64,000 nucleotides of DNA from Protea cynaroides. Its lineage: Eukaryota; Streptophyta; Magnoliopsida; Proteales; Proteaceae. Below the pieces are notes generated by a model. The model saw only the letters and a program-made list of their open reading frames with translations, ran no database searches and was not told where the DNA came from. The stretch lies in assembly GCA_028583415.1 (NCBI GenBank), contig CM053271.1, positions 88,461,534 to 88,525,533 of the forward strand. The letters are read 5' to 3'. Shown piece by piece: positions 10,505-20,853 of this stretch; within the stretch, counting starts at the first letter, position 1, and each line of letters starts with the position of its first letter. Both the position numbers and the translations under genes were made by a program.

Positions 10505-11690
10505 TTATTATTCTGTGTATGAGTATACCCTTGATCTGCTGCTCACCATTAGTCTAGCAACCCACTCCATCGACTTCACCACCCACACGTCTCCACTTGT
10601 CCACCCATTCCCACCGACCCTTGCACAATCCCTTACCTTGAGCCAAGCACCCGGCAAACCTCTCTCATGTAAACCAACATTTGTAATCTGTCTGTCCAGC
10701 CACACCCACAAGACACTTGCCATTCTACTGCAGAACCCATCCACACCTAAGACTACCCAGCCACCGTCCATCACTGATCTACTTATCTAAATCCCATGCG
10801 CCTCCAACAAAAACCCACCTTACTTCCACCTGCAACTACATCTCTCGGCCCTCTCCATTATCCTTTGCAACCCAGATCTGCTTATTCTCACCATCCAAAG
10901 CCCACACCAAAACCATGCACCACCACTTATAAAACCTGCAACTCCATTGCACAAACCGATCTACCCCCAGCGACATTCGGCCATCCATCTTCATATCTGG
11001 CTGCCCTTCACCACTCAGCCCTCCATCTTACCATGACACTTCCACCGATTCACCGTCATATGGCTTTCCATTCTCCAGCACAACATGCACTATCCCGTAG
11101 CACCATATCACATATGCCCCAATCCCTTCATTGATACCTACCCAGATCCGTGACCAACTTAAAACCCATCCCAACTCACCGCAATCCCTTGCTAATCCAC
11201 CTATCAACCCAAACCCAATCTGTTTACCTGAATCCATTTGCTACTCATTACCCTAACACCATATGCACCTCCATTATAGCACAACACTCACCTCATCTGC
11301 ACCTCCATTACAGTCAATACCTGTACCGAATGCACCCTTATATGCTACCTTCATTCCCATTGTCATATCCATCTCACTGTACCAACATCTCACCAAATCA
11401 GTAACCAACCCAAAATCCCATGGCATACTGAAACGATCACCATTCAATCCCACCACCTGTCCATCTCCCCTCTACGAGATTGTCATGCACATCGACACCA
11501 AAACCCATTAGCCATTGAACCTTGTTGTTGTCCTACCTCCATACCTCAACCATTACAGCAGCTACTATAACTTCATCTCACCTAGCCACCGGCTAAGCCT
11601 AAGCCCACCATCACTACCATCTGTCCACAATCACTAAAATTTTCTCCTACCTGATCCAATCTCCCACACCACCGAGAACTTGATCGTACA
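10505..11690 (+). repeat. G-depleted, C/A-rich block
   Basis: About 1.2 kb in which the plus strand has very few G; many 60-base lines have two to four. The preceding block is purine-rich, so skew flips sharply at about 10,500. Several long open frames here (Pro/Thr/His-rich) are explained by the lack of G. No family recognised. Confidence 0.75.
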
Positions 11691-12796
11691 TTAGTCCAGC
11701 CGAATGTGTTTGAATTTCATATGATAAAATTGATCTGATGTGTTTGAATTTCCTGTGATCAAATTGATCTGAATATGCTCAAATTCCATGTGGTCAAATT
11801 GATCCGATGTGCTTGAATTTAATGTGATAAAATTGATTCGATGTGTTTGGGATTTTATGTGATAAAATTGAATCATATGATGGAAAATTTAATATGCTTG
11901 ATCCAACCATAGTTTGAAATTTAATATGCTTGATGGTTTGAAATTTAATGTGATTGATCTGATCATGAACGAAATTTTATGTGCTGAAATCGAACCATTG
12001 ATTTGGAATTTTTAATGATTAAATATGAACAATGGATCTTGGATGTTGATTTTGATCTAAACCATCGGATTTTTTATCATGTCTAATTTAAGCAATTTGA
12101 ACCGTTAGATTATGATTTTGAGTGATTTTAACCGTTGGATCTTGATCATATGTTTTTTTGAGTGATTTTAACTGTTGGATCTTGATCATAGGTGTTTTTA
12201 AACCATCTGAACCATTGGATCTTTATTGTAAGTGATTTTGAGTGATCTGAATGGTCGAATTACCATCTTGAGTGATTCGAACCGTTGGATTATCTTTTTG
12301 AATGGTTTTATTAAATTTGAACGGTTGGATTGACCTCATGAATATGAACCATCGATCAAATATGATCTTGATCACATTGATGATGATCGATTACTTCAAG
12401 TTTGAGTAGTCGATCAAATATGATCTTGGTCACATTGTTGATGATCGATGTTTGATTGGCTCACATGCTTACTACTATATTTGGAATGCTCTCATATGTT
12501 GTATTGGATTGCTCACATGTCATATTTGATGCTATATTCTCACATGCTTTGATTGACTCACATGCTTACTGCTATGATTGGATACTCCTTGCCATATTTG
12601 GATGCTCACATGCTCACATGCTATATTTGGATGCTCATCTGCTTACTGTTATATTTGGAGGCACACTACTATGTTGGATTGTTTATACATGCTATATCTA
12701 GATCCATTGCTGCTTTTAGATTACTCACATGTTATATTGGACACATTGCTTACCTGATACACACTGCTATGTTTGGGATACAATTACATAAATCTT
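11691..12796 (+). repeat. AT-rich degenerate repeats
   Basis: Up to about 12000, variants of TGTGATAAAATTGAT plus TTTGAATTT recur every 40-50 bases. From 12000 to 12330 AACCGTTGGATCTTGAT-type units recur. From 12460 to 12740 CTCACATGCTTACTGCTAT-type units recur. No coding signal. Confidence 0.6.
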
Positions 12797-13127
12797 AAGT
12801 ACAAACCATATAGGGAAAGTAGAAACCCTAAAATAGAAGAGTTGCACAAAAGGGGCAGGATACCCTAGAAAACCTGAAGAGTTGAACAAAAGGGACAGGA
12901 CACCGTAGAAACCCTGAACAAATTAATTGTAGGGATAGGCAACCAAATAAACCTAAGAGATGAATTATAGGGATAGACAATCCGATAAACCTAAGAGATG
13001 AAATTGTAGGGATAGGCAACCCGATAAACCTAAGAGATGAAATTGTAAGGATAGGCAACCCGATAAACCTAAGAGATGAAATTGTAAGAATAGACAACCC
13101 GATAAACCTAAAATGGAAGGAGTTTGG
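12797..13127. repeat. 39-bp tandem array
   Basis: CCGATAAACC recurs at 12982, 13021, 13060 and 13099, exactly 39 bases apart. A slightly longer unit starts at 12942 and more diverged 40-base units at 12836 and 12876 (GAAGAGTTG). Because 39 is a multiple of three, the minus strand reads as a 13-residue peptide repeat; I treat that as accidental. Confidence 0.85.
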
Positions 13128-13859
13128 GTTGATATGTCCCTAGATCCAACCATCATGTCAATTCAAATTACGTCGTACCTGATTTTTAGGTCAAACCCTA
13201 GAATACATAGATAATTTGGGAGTCCCAAATATGGTACTACAAAGCCACCCATCCACCATCCATCCAGCATAAACTTCAATTTGAACAAAGAATCTAATTG
13301 AAGCACATGCATAAACCACATCCATAATCTTTAATCACTACCCATTTTGAACTACATTTTGGACTTGATGTCCAGGATTGGAATACGTAGGTAGTTTGAG
13401 ATGAATGTCTCAGATTCAGTCCAAGATCGAACCATCTTCGGTTCGGTTCACTATATAGTACTGTACTCATTGCTTGTTTATTTGCTTTAAGACATGTTTG
13501 GCTGAATCATAGGTTAGCTGAACTTAGAAACTTGGTTTAGGACATTCCCCCTTGAACCCTAGTCATCTAGTTGACCAAGCACAGTCAGAATTAGAGTTCA
13601 AGGAAAGTTTAAGAGGCCGATCTTGATCAGGTGGTTTGGGTGCCAATACCTTCCCATAATTGTACCTTGAATACTTACTCGATCTCTAGCAGACCAAAGA
13701 ACTGATGCATTGGGTCATGAGTCAATAGAAGTCTTACCTTAGGGTGAGGCTACATTTTTAGAGGTCCTAAACCTTAATCTAGGTGTCGACTCCAAACAAC
13801 AGAACATTGATCTTCATTGATACATTTTCATCCTGAGGAGGAGGATCATTCCTCACATT

Positions 13860-15082
13860 GTCCTCACAGCGACCTAACGTACGCCTTCGAAATTTTGTGC
13901 AAGAAGAGGAATAAGGTCCCTGCCTAGCCACATAAGTTCTTCTTTGTTGGTCATAAGGACAAAAAGGCCATGCCACTGGTGAATGTGTGGCGTTTCTAAG
14001 AAGTCGATGGTTTAAACCTCCGCCTGACTTTGAATGATGAGGACTCTGTCAGCCACTCCATGACGAAGTCGAGGGTAACCATAAGTTAGGATGACCTTAC
14101 CTCCTTATTACTTAAATGTCCTGGTAACTTTGAAAGAGGAGACAACGTGTTTGACTACACTACACCCCCTGGGTTTCATCAAGCCACAGAGAGTTCAAGT
14201 AAGCTAGGAAGGTGTAATTTGTATGCCGACTTGAGATTTTACTTCTTTTTGTACTAACTCTTTCTCTTTGATGACTTTGCAGTGGAAAAATTTTCTCTCA
14301 ACCCTGCTGCGATCAAGAAATTACAGGAGTAGAAGAAGGCGGTGAAGGGAGGTGCCGAAGGCTCCAAAAAGATGGGGAGGAAGTAGAAAGCATCTCGCCC
14401 AAAGGTTTTGGAGACCTTGGACAAGGAGATATGGTCCGAGGGTGAAGGCAGTGGGGCCTCATCGCCAAAGAAGGCACTGACTACAACTGAGTCTACATGG
14501 GTTCCGTTAAAGAGGTCTTCGTCGGCTACTTCCTCACCTAGGGTGGAAGTCGCAACAACCGATAGCTCCTTAGCCCCAGCCCCTCAAGAAGTCATTGGAG
14601 TTTCTTCCAGCGATCCTCTAGTATTGGTGTCCCAAGAGGTCGCTAGGGGGTCTTCCAAGTCACCCTCGAGGGCGTCTTCTGAATCTGTTGCCATTGAGGC
14701 GACTATTAAGACAGCGAAGTCGATGTCGAGTTCTCCCCTCACCACCAACTTGCTTGCACACCACCAACGAAGAACAGGTTAGCCAACTCCAGCTCTCCCT
14801 TGGACTAAGTCATCGATTAGGGGCTCTAACGGGCATGCTTCTGAATCCCTTAGGGGCCGCAGCTCTAGTTCTTCACAGGGCCCTTATTGTCCATAATGGA
14901 ATATCGACCATTCTGATAATGCAAGTCGTCACCCAACGTCGCCCATCAACTGGTTGAGGGCATGTGTCTGCCCAAGGACATAGTTTCATTTAAGAAGATG
15001 CCGGAAGACAAGCTACGTAGGGCAAAGGAGCAATACCTCGTGGGTGTAAGTATCTACGTTCCTTGGGCTCCCCTTTTCCTTT
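13860..15082 (+). pseudogene. Tat2 antisense ORF, first part (interrupted by element A)
   Basis: Same family as the Tat1 antisense ORF but from a minus-strand element. PHKFFFVGHKDKKAMPLVNVWRF (13915-13995) matches EKFFFVG...SNVWLVV of Tat1; the N-terminal half is missing at the junction with the putative Tat1 LTR. A first intron runs from GTAAGC near 14200 to TTTGCAG at about 14281, and the next exon begins VEKFSLNP and is Ser/Lys-rich. A second intron opens with GTAAGT at 15046; element A lies 37 bases into it. Several stops are present. Confidence 0.7.
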
Positions 15083-17345
15083 TTCCACACCCTAATTTTA
15101 ACTGAACCAAAAGTATGAGTAAACCAGCACTAGACCAAAGGTTCACACTAGGATCTCAATAGACCGTGTCAACTAACCAACCACACATACTAACCATAAT
15201 CAGAAAATAATAAATAGCAGTGGAATTTTATAAATAAATGAACTGAGTTTCTAGTTATAAATAAATAATATTCAAATTATTCTCAAATCCCAAAACATCA
15301 ATAAATAATTTAATACATCCCTGTATAGTAATTGAAAAGAATAATTAAACTATCCCTAAAGGAACACGCAGTAAGAGCACTCACATGAGGCATCATGCTC
15401 ATCCTCCACTGTCCGTGTATCTATGGCAGCCACTGTCCCGTATGCTGGAGCAGTCATAAAATCTTCTACAGTATATCCTGTATCAACATCTGAAAAAGAG
15501 TATATATATACGGGATGAGCTCACAACTTAGCTCAGTAAAGCACAAGATCAATGCAACATACAAAATGCATGAGATAACATTACATTGGGTCAGGTATAA
15601 CTTGCAAAGTGCTATGGTAAGGTTTGGCGGCCACCGCACCTCCATGCACGAGAGTGTGAGCATACCCAATAGTCAAGCTTCTATTCACACTACTGCTGTT
15701 GCCCACATCACTTACTCAATGTAGAGATAGAGCTAGAGTCTGGTAGGCAGGAAAAGCCACCATCCCACATCCTTCCCCTGATATTCTACACCGTACCAAT
15801 ATCAACACCCCTATTGGCAAGGGCTTGGGTTTTGTTTCTAACCAGTCCTATATGTTATCACAGTATCTATGGTCCTACCCCAGCATAGCTCCCTATGACA
15901 TAGTGATAGGGCTCAAGTCTGATGGGCAGGCGGAGCCACAATCCCATGTCCTCCCCCTGATACCCTACTCTTACCAAGCCCGCCAAAGTGGACGGCGATA
16001 CCAAAAGGTGTTAGTGTGAGGATATATCCAAGGCTCTACTCCCCTTCACATTCCACACACGAACGAAAACATTCACATGCCTAACAAACATCATCCCTAG
16101 TATACGAATATGCATGAACAGATAATAAAATTAAATGACAAGATGACATGTGAAATGCACAGGCAATAGACAAACAAATACAGATACAAGTACGATTAAA
16201 ACGGTTTACTGTTATTTAATTAATTAGGGTTTGGGGTCTTGTCCCTTACCTGACGAGTGATTGCAAGTCTGCTCTGCATCACAGAGTCTACTCATGCTGT
16301 CCCTAAGTCCTACACAACATTATTCATTAATTAGAATTAGGTTTTTACAAGGTTCCAGTTGGTCAGAACCAAGTCTGGCCAATAAACAGGCTTCGGACAG
16401 GCATACCAGTCTTGCTCAATAGGGCATACCGATTTGACTATAGTCCAGCCAGTATGTGCCTGTGGTATATACCACAAGACCATACCGCAGGACTTTTTGT
16501 CCAACCAGGATGCCCTACGGTATATACCGCATGGGCATACTGCAAGACTTGAGTCCAGTCGGTATACCCTATGGTATAGCATACCGTAGACTTACTTGTC
16601 CAGTCGGTATGTTCGGCGGTATGGGTCCGAGAGTCCATTTTCAGACCTCCCTTTCCTGTCAGTCCTCGACTTGGTTTCAGGGTTCCTCCTAAACCATTCT
16701 AAGGTCACGATACCTGTTTAGTCACTTAGGTTTACATTGTTCATCGCTTAACCTAGTAAAATGATGTTTTCATTCTTCTCAAAATGAAACTCAAAGAAAA
16801 CTAGGGTTCTACAAATCTAGGTTTTGGAACAATACGCCGTTTTACAGCTTTTATCCGTAACCCAAACATTACTACAGAGGTAGAGTACTTATAGGTTGAA
16901 TGAAGGTGCTCTCCTCTCAACAAAAAATCCCTTCTCGAATAGCCTCCTTCCTCTCTGTTCATTCTTAGATCTCTTCTAGACGGCTCTAGGGTTTAAGAGT
17001 GTTTAGAAGGGATCTAAGGAGAAGGAAGGATGCATATATAGAGTGAGAGACCATTCTAGGAAGGTCTCCTACGTCTAAAAGATTTCCTAAACTCGGATTC
17101 AGAGTGTGGAGCCCACTAGAGTCCATCATCACTGGCACAGTCATACTGGTCGGACATACCGGTCTGACTCATAGTGCAGTCGATATGTCAGACCAGTATG
17201 AGAAAACTTAGTTTAAAAGATTATTTTTCACACCTGGAGTTCGTGGTTCATCACTCGATCTCATCTTCTGATCTGGCTATGATTAGAAGACCTGTCACGA
17301 TGCGAAACATAGGTTAGACTGGGTTTTCAGAGTGCAGGTCTTACA
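15083..17345 (-). mobile_element. Element A 3' LTR
   Basis: On the minus strand it starts TGTAAGACCTGC at 17345 and ends ...AGGGTGTGGAA at 15083 (expected GGGTGTGACA, so the tip is mutated). Motif cluster 1 is at about 17100-17210 (CATACYGGTC/GACCRGTATG), a TATA-like sequence at about 17029-17044, cluster 2 at 16360-16630 (CATACCG, GGTATACC, CCAGTATG), and the Cys-motif frame at 15356-15490. The GGTATG-type word sets A apart from B, C and D. Confidence 0.85.
15356..15490 (-). CDS. LTR-encoded CxCxxC micro-ORF (A, 3' LTR copy)
   Basis: A 44-codon open frame from DVDTGYTVEDFM to HDASCECSYCVFL, then TAG, just after CTCTTTTTCAG, which looks like a splice acceptor. It aligns codon for codon with frames in the other LTRs although the surrounding LTR sequence is strongly diverged. 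There is no ATG at its start, so it would need splicing or an upstream start. Role unknown. Confidence 0.4.
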   Translation of the reverse strand, partial: DVDTGYTVEDFMTAPAYGTVAAIDTRTVEDEHDASCECSYCVFL

Positions 17346-17361
17346 ACTCTACCACCCTTAA
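17346..17361 (-). other. Polypurine tract of A, with 54-bp duplication upstream
   Basis: On the minus strand AAGGGTGGTAGAGT abuts the 3' LTR. A second near-identical PPT (17408-17434 against 17354-17380) and a mock LTR start TGTGAGACCT (17391-17400) lie 54 bases further into the element. Confidence 0.65.
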
Positions 17362-18592
17362 AAGAAATTTCATCCTTGAAGTTTGCATATAGGTCTCACA
17401 AGTCCCTACCCTTAAAAGAAATTTTATCCTTGAAATTGTATGTACCTTCAGAGTCGAAGAGTTGAGGGTATTCTTATCACATGGCATCCTCTTCCTCCCA
17501 AGTGATTTCTTCTACGTCATGGCTCTTCCAAACTACCTTGACATAGTGTATAGCACGCCTTCGAAGCTGCTGTACCTTTTGACTGATGAGCTTGACTGGT
17601 ACTACCTCAAAGGTCAAGCCCTCTGTCAAATCTGGAGGATCCGCCACTAAAATGTGCAAGGGGTCTTTCACGTACTTCTTCAGTAGAGACACGTGGAACA
17701 CATTGTCAACACTTGACATAGCTGATGGCAATGGGAGCTAATAGGCCATGTTGCCACAACGGGAAAGAATTTCGTATGGTACCACACATTTAGGACACAA
17801 CTTTCCTTTCTTACGAATCGCTTCAGGCCTCTGAGAGGTGATATCTTCAAGAACACCTTATCACCTATAGTGAATTCGAGATCTTGGCATCTGTTATCAG
17901 TTTAGTGCTTCTGATGCACTTGAGTTGTCTTCACTCTTTCCTTGATCTGGTCCATAGCTCTACAAGTCTCCTTAACAAATTCTGGTCCTATAATTCGTCT
18001 TTCTCCAACCTCAGTCCATAACAATGGTGTTCAACATTTCTTATCATACAAGGTCTCATATGGAGTCATCTGGATTGTAGCTTAGTAGCTGTTGTAGTAG
18101 GCAAACTCGATGAATGAAAGCTTCTCATCCCAAGCTCCCTTGAAGTCGATGGCACACGCTTGAAGCATGTTTTCTAGTATCTGGATGGTCCTCTCTAATT
18201 GACCATCTGTTTGAGGATGAAAGGCCATACTGAACTTTGATTTTGTCCACATAGCCTTCTATAGGCCGTCCTAGAATTTAGATGTAAAGCATGGATCTCT
18301 GTTAGACACTATGCTCTCTAGAACGCCATGAAGTCTGACAATGTTGTCCACATATAACTTTGCCAACTTGTCCATGGTATATTGTGGTCTAACAGGGATG
18401 AAGCGTGCTGTCTTGCTGAGGCGATCTAGGATTACCCAAACTGCGTTCACTAACCTTGGAGTCATAGGCAGGCCAGAGACGAAGTCCATAATAATACAAT
18501 CCCATTTTCATTCTGGCTCAGGCAATGGTTGTAATAAACCTATGGGTCTCTACCTCTTCGCTTTTACTTGCTGACAATTTAAACATTAAGAC
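17346..18592 (-). pseudogene. pol: Element A integrase, C-terminal part and chromodomain remnant
   Basis: Reads from CLNCQQVKA (HHCC zinc finger, 18585) through the catalytic core MDFVSGLPMTPRLVNAVWV (18489 on), VSNRDPCFTSKF, to NVFHVSLLKKYVKDP and a degenerate chromodomain ending VVWKSHDVEEITWEEEDAM at about 17477. Several stops and frameshifts lie between 17740 and 18270. The upstream half is displaced to 30139 by element B; about 42 bases of zinc-finger sequence were lost at the junction. Confidence 0.8.
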
Positions 18593-18760
18593 CCTTAAAA
18601 ATTGGGAGAGGGTCGGACAGTGTCAGACCACATGGTCGACGGGATCATCGACCCTCTCATCGACCCTCACTTGCCGCCGAAACTGAAATTAAGAAATTTC
18701 CTAATTTTCGATTGGGATTCTTTCCAAATCTCAATGGGACTATTATAGGACATTCCTACT

Positions 18761-18770
18761 CTATTTAAAG
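18761..18770 (+). promoter_or_regulatory. LTR TATA box of B (5' LTR)
   Basis: CTATTTAAAG followed by GGACGTCC. The same pairing occurs at the same place in S2 (44367-44376), D (40124-40134) and S1 (minus, 43042-43060), about 360 bases from the LTR start, with a purine-rich leader after it. Transcription would start about 30 bases downstream. Confidence 0.6.
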
Positions 18771-19164
18771 GACGTCCCTAAGCCACTTTCACTCCTTTCA
18801 CAACCCTAATTGAATTGAAAGAAAGAGAGAAGAAGGAAAAAGAGGAAGAAAAGAGGCAAGGAAGAAGACTTAGCAAAAAGGAGAAAAATTTCCAGGAGAA
18901 AAGTAATCTTCTCAGGTATGGATACTAATTCCATGAGTTTCTACAGACCTTAGGTTAGATATGGTTGAGTGTAGGATTTCGGAGAAACCCAAACCATCCA
19001 TTCGTGGTTAGGTTTTCATGGAAAATCCTAGGATAATGCATGAAAGCCATCTAGGAGGATGAATCATGGTTTCAGACCATGGAATGAATGTTTAATGGAA
19101 TGTGGAAGCAAGCCATAGGACCCCAAACACGAAGAATGAATTAAAAAGTGGAAATTGGACCGGA

Positions 19165-19323
19165 GTGCACCGAGGGTCGCACACGAGGGCCGATAGACCC
19201 ATCGACCCTAGGCACCATGACCATCGACCCTCAAGATTCGGGAAGTTCGGGACAGAGGGTAGGGTCGATAGACCCATCGACCCTATGTATCCCCGAGCAT
19301 CGACCCTCCGATCGACCCTCGGT
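19165..19323. promoter_or_regulatory. Motif cluster 2 of B (5' LTR)
   Basis: Repeated GAGGGTCG, GGGTCGATAGACCC and TCGACCCTC words in both orientations, downstream of the TATA box and so within the transcribed leader. The equivalent in the 3' LTR is 28585-28745. Confidence 0.55.
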
Positions 19324-20298
19324 TAACAACATGGTTTTTAAATTCAGAATTAATTCTAATTAAATTTCATCGACTTTGTTAGGTTTGCTAGCATTATAAT
19401 AAAATTGTAGAGGTGATTTTAAAGCTTGGAAAAGTATCTTATAGCAAACTAAGGTGAGGAACCTTAACTCCAAACTAAATCGGTTAATAATAAACTGTTT
19501 TCTAATTCTTGAGTCCTATGCCATGTTTGATTCTATGCAAATATATTTGTAATGTGCATACAAAGATGCCATCCAATATTTCTATTACTTGTTCATGCAT
19601 ATTTACTTTATTGTTTATAACATGATGATGATGAAGATGATAGGAATAGGCATGTGCTTGTATGTGTGTAGTTGATGTACTTGATGCGAGCGAGTATCAG
19701 GGGAGGTGTGATGAGAACGTCAATAAACGTTAACCTTTGGCGGGTTTCAGCACTTTAGCTCTATCTCTAACTCAAGTCTTGTGCATTGACATCGTCGTAT
19801 CGCCATTATCTTAGCAGAACTATTGTGTCGTAGGGTGTCAGGGGAGGTGGTCTCGGTCCTTGTAGTCTCTGACTCTACCGGGGCCTTAGCTCTATCTCTA
19901 TAGACATTCTAAGGGATCTTTGGGGTGAGGCCTTGGATACCTTGTTTGGCATTAGGATTGGTTAGTAGTGATCCCGGTTGCAAGCCCTCGCTAACGAGGG
20001 GCTTACGTGTTGGTATAGCATTATATAGCAATAAACGTTAACCTTTGTTGTATAATGTTATGGTAGGGTGGATGGGGACGACGATAAACGTTAACCTTCG
20101 GGCGGACTTCCACACCCTGTGTATAGAGGCGGTGTCAATAAACGTTAACCTTTGACCACCCAACCTTTCTATTACGCATTGCAAACTATAAACTAGACCA
20201 AAGAGATAAATGAATGTGCATGCATATGTAATGTTGCATTGTTTTGGCTACTCACTGAGCCGTGTTATGTGCTCACCCCTCGACGTCGAATATTTTTA

Positions 20299-20433
20299 GT
20301 TGATGATGCAGGTTACACAGTTGAAGACTATATGAATGCTTCTACATACGGGACGGTAGCAGCAATGGACGCTGGAGCTGAAGATGATACACACGACTCC
20401 TCTTGCGAGTGCAACTCATGTGTATTTGACTAG
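20299..20433 (+). CDS. LTR-encoded CxCxxC micro-ORF (B, 5' LTR copy)
   Basis: Starts at the AG of TATTTTTAG and runs VDDAGYTVEDYM...THDSSCECNSCVFD to TAG at 20431-20433. The frame is also open upstream to an ATG at 20239, but that part is less well conserved. The Cys spacing CxCxxC and the acidic-His motif before it recur in the other LTRs. Confidence 0.4.
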   Translation, partial: VDDAGYTVEDYMNASTYGTVAAMDAGAEDDTHDSSCECNSCVFD

Positions 20434-20724
20434 ATATTTTTATAGGTTTCTTTATTGGATTTATAAGACATGTATTTGGTACTTAAATATTTATGTCTCA
20501 ATTAAACACAGAATAATTTGCTATTATTTATGGATGTCATTTTAGTTCTCAGTTCATTTATTTATAAAACTTTTGCTATTGTGTATTTACTCTGATTATG
20601 ATGGTGAGTATATGAAGGTTCAGGTGTAACGGGGGATAGCCTATTTGAGATCCTGGTTGAACCGTTGGTTATTTAGCGGTTCATCACACCATTCTGAAAT
20701 GTGCGGAATTGGGGTGTGACAACT

Positions 20725-20736
20725 TGGTATCAGAGC
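20725..20736 (+). other. Primer-binding site of B (tRNA-Met-i)
   Basis: TGGTATCAGAGC, complementary to the 3' end of plant initiator tRNA-Met, three bases after the LTR end. Confidence 0.95.
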
Positions 20737-20853
20737 ATCTCAGGCCTTGCCCGCTGAACTATCATACATTCACACCAATAGTGAACTGAGATAGGATAAA
20801 ATAAAAACAGTAATATTAACACATTATAAGCACAAGTGATGTTGAGACCAAAT

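Larger units (their letters stand above)
9261..13795 (+). mobile_element. Putative long 3' LTR of Tat1 (boundaries uncertain)
   Basis: This 4.5-kb non-coding stretch follows the antisense ORF where the Tat 3' LTR should be. A TG-starting edge lies at about 9261. Its right end (13550-13795) looks like the U5 end of long Tat/Ogre-type LTRs, with GGTGCCAATACCTTCCCAT and later GGTGTCGACTCCAAA. Inside it is a patchwork: a 158-bp direct repeat, a TA microsatellite, a purine tract, a G-depleted block, AT-rich degenerate repeats and a 39-bp array. The second LTR copy is outside the window, so identity rests on position and end motifs only. Reading frames here are low-complexity artefacts. Confidence 0.4.
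18593..20721 (+). mobile_element. Element B 5' LTR, start truncated
   Basis: Matches the 3' LTR from 28016 onward, so the first roughly 190 bases are missing. Present: remaining cluster 1 (to about 18675, GAGGGTCGG and TCGACCCTC), TATA-like CTATTTAAAG (18761-18770) with GGACGTCC directly after it, cluster 2 (19165-19323), four copies of AATAAACGTTAACCTTTG (19722, 20030, 20083 variant, 20137), the Cys-motif frame (20299-20433) and the U5 end GGGGTGTGACA at 20721. Confidence 0.9.

Noticed and set aside
10515..11511. Several overlapping Pro/Thr/His-rich frames
   Set aside because: G-depleted DNA rarely forms stop codons in these frames; frames overlap in different phases and no homology is recognisable.
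12828..13156. Repeat protein with a 13-residue period
   Set aside because: Direct consequence of a 39-bp DNA tandem repeat; both minus-strand frames show it.
15600..16020. Possible tRNA or structural RNA genes in LTRs
   Set aside because: No cloverleaf or box A/B pair could be found; the repeated GATAGAGCTAGAG-type blocks are shared LTR sequence.
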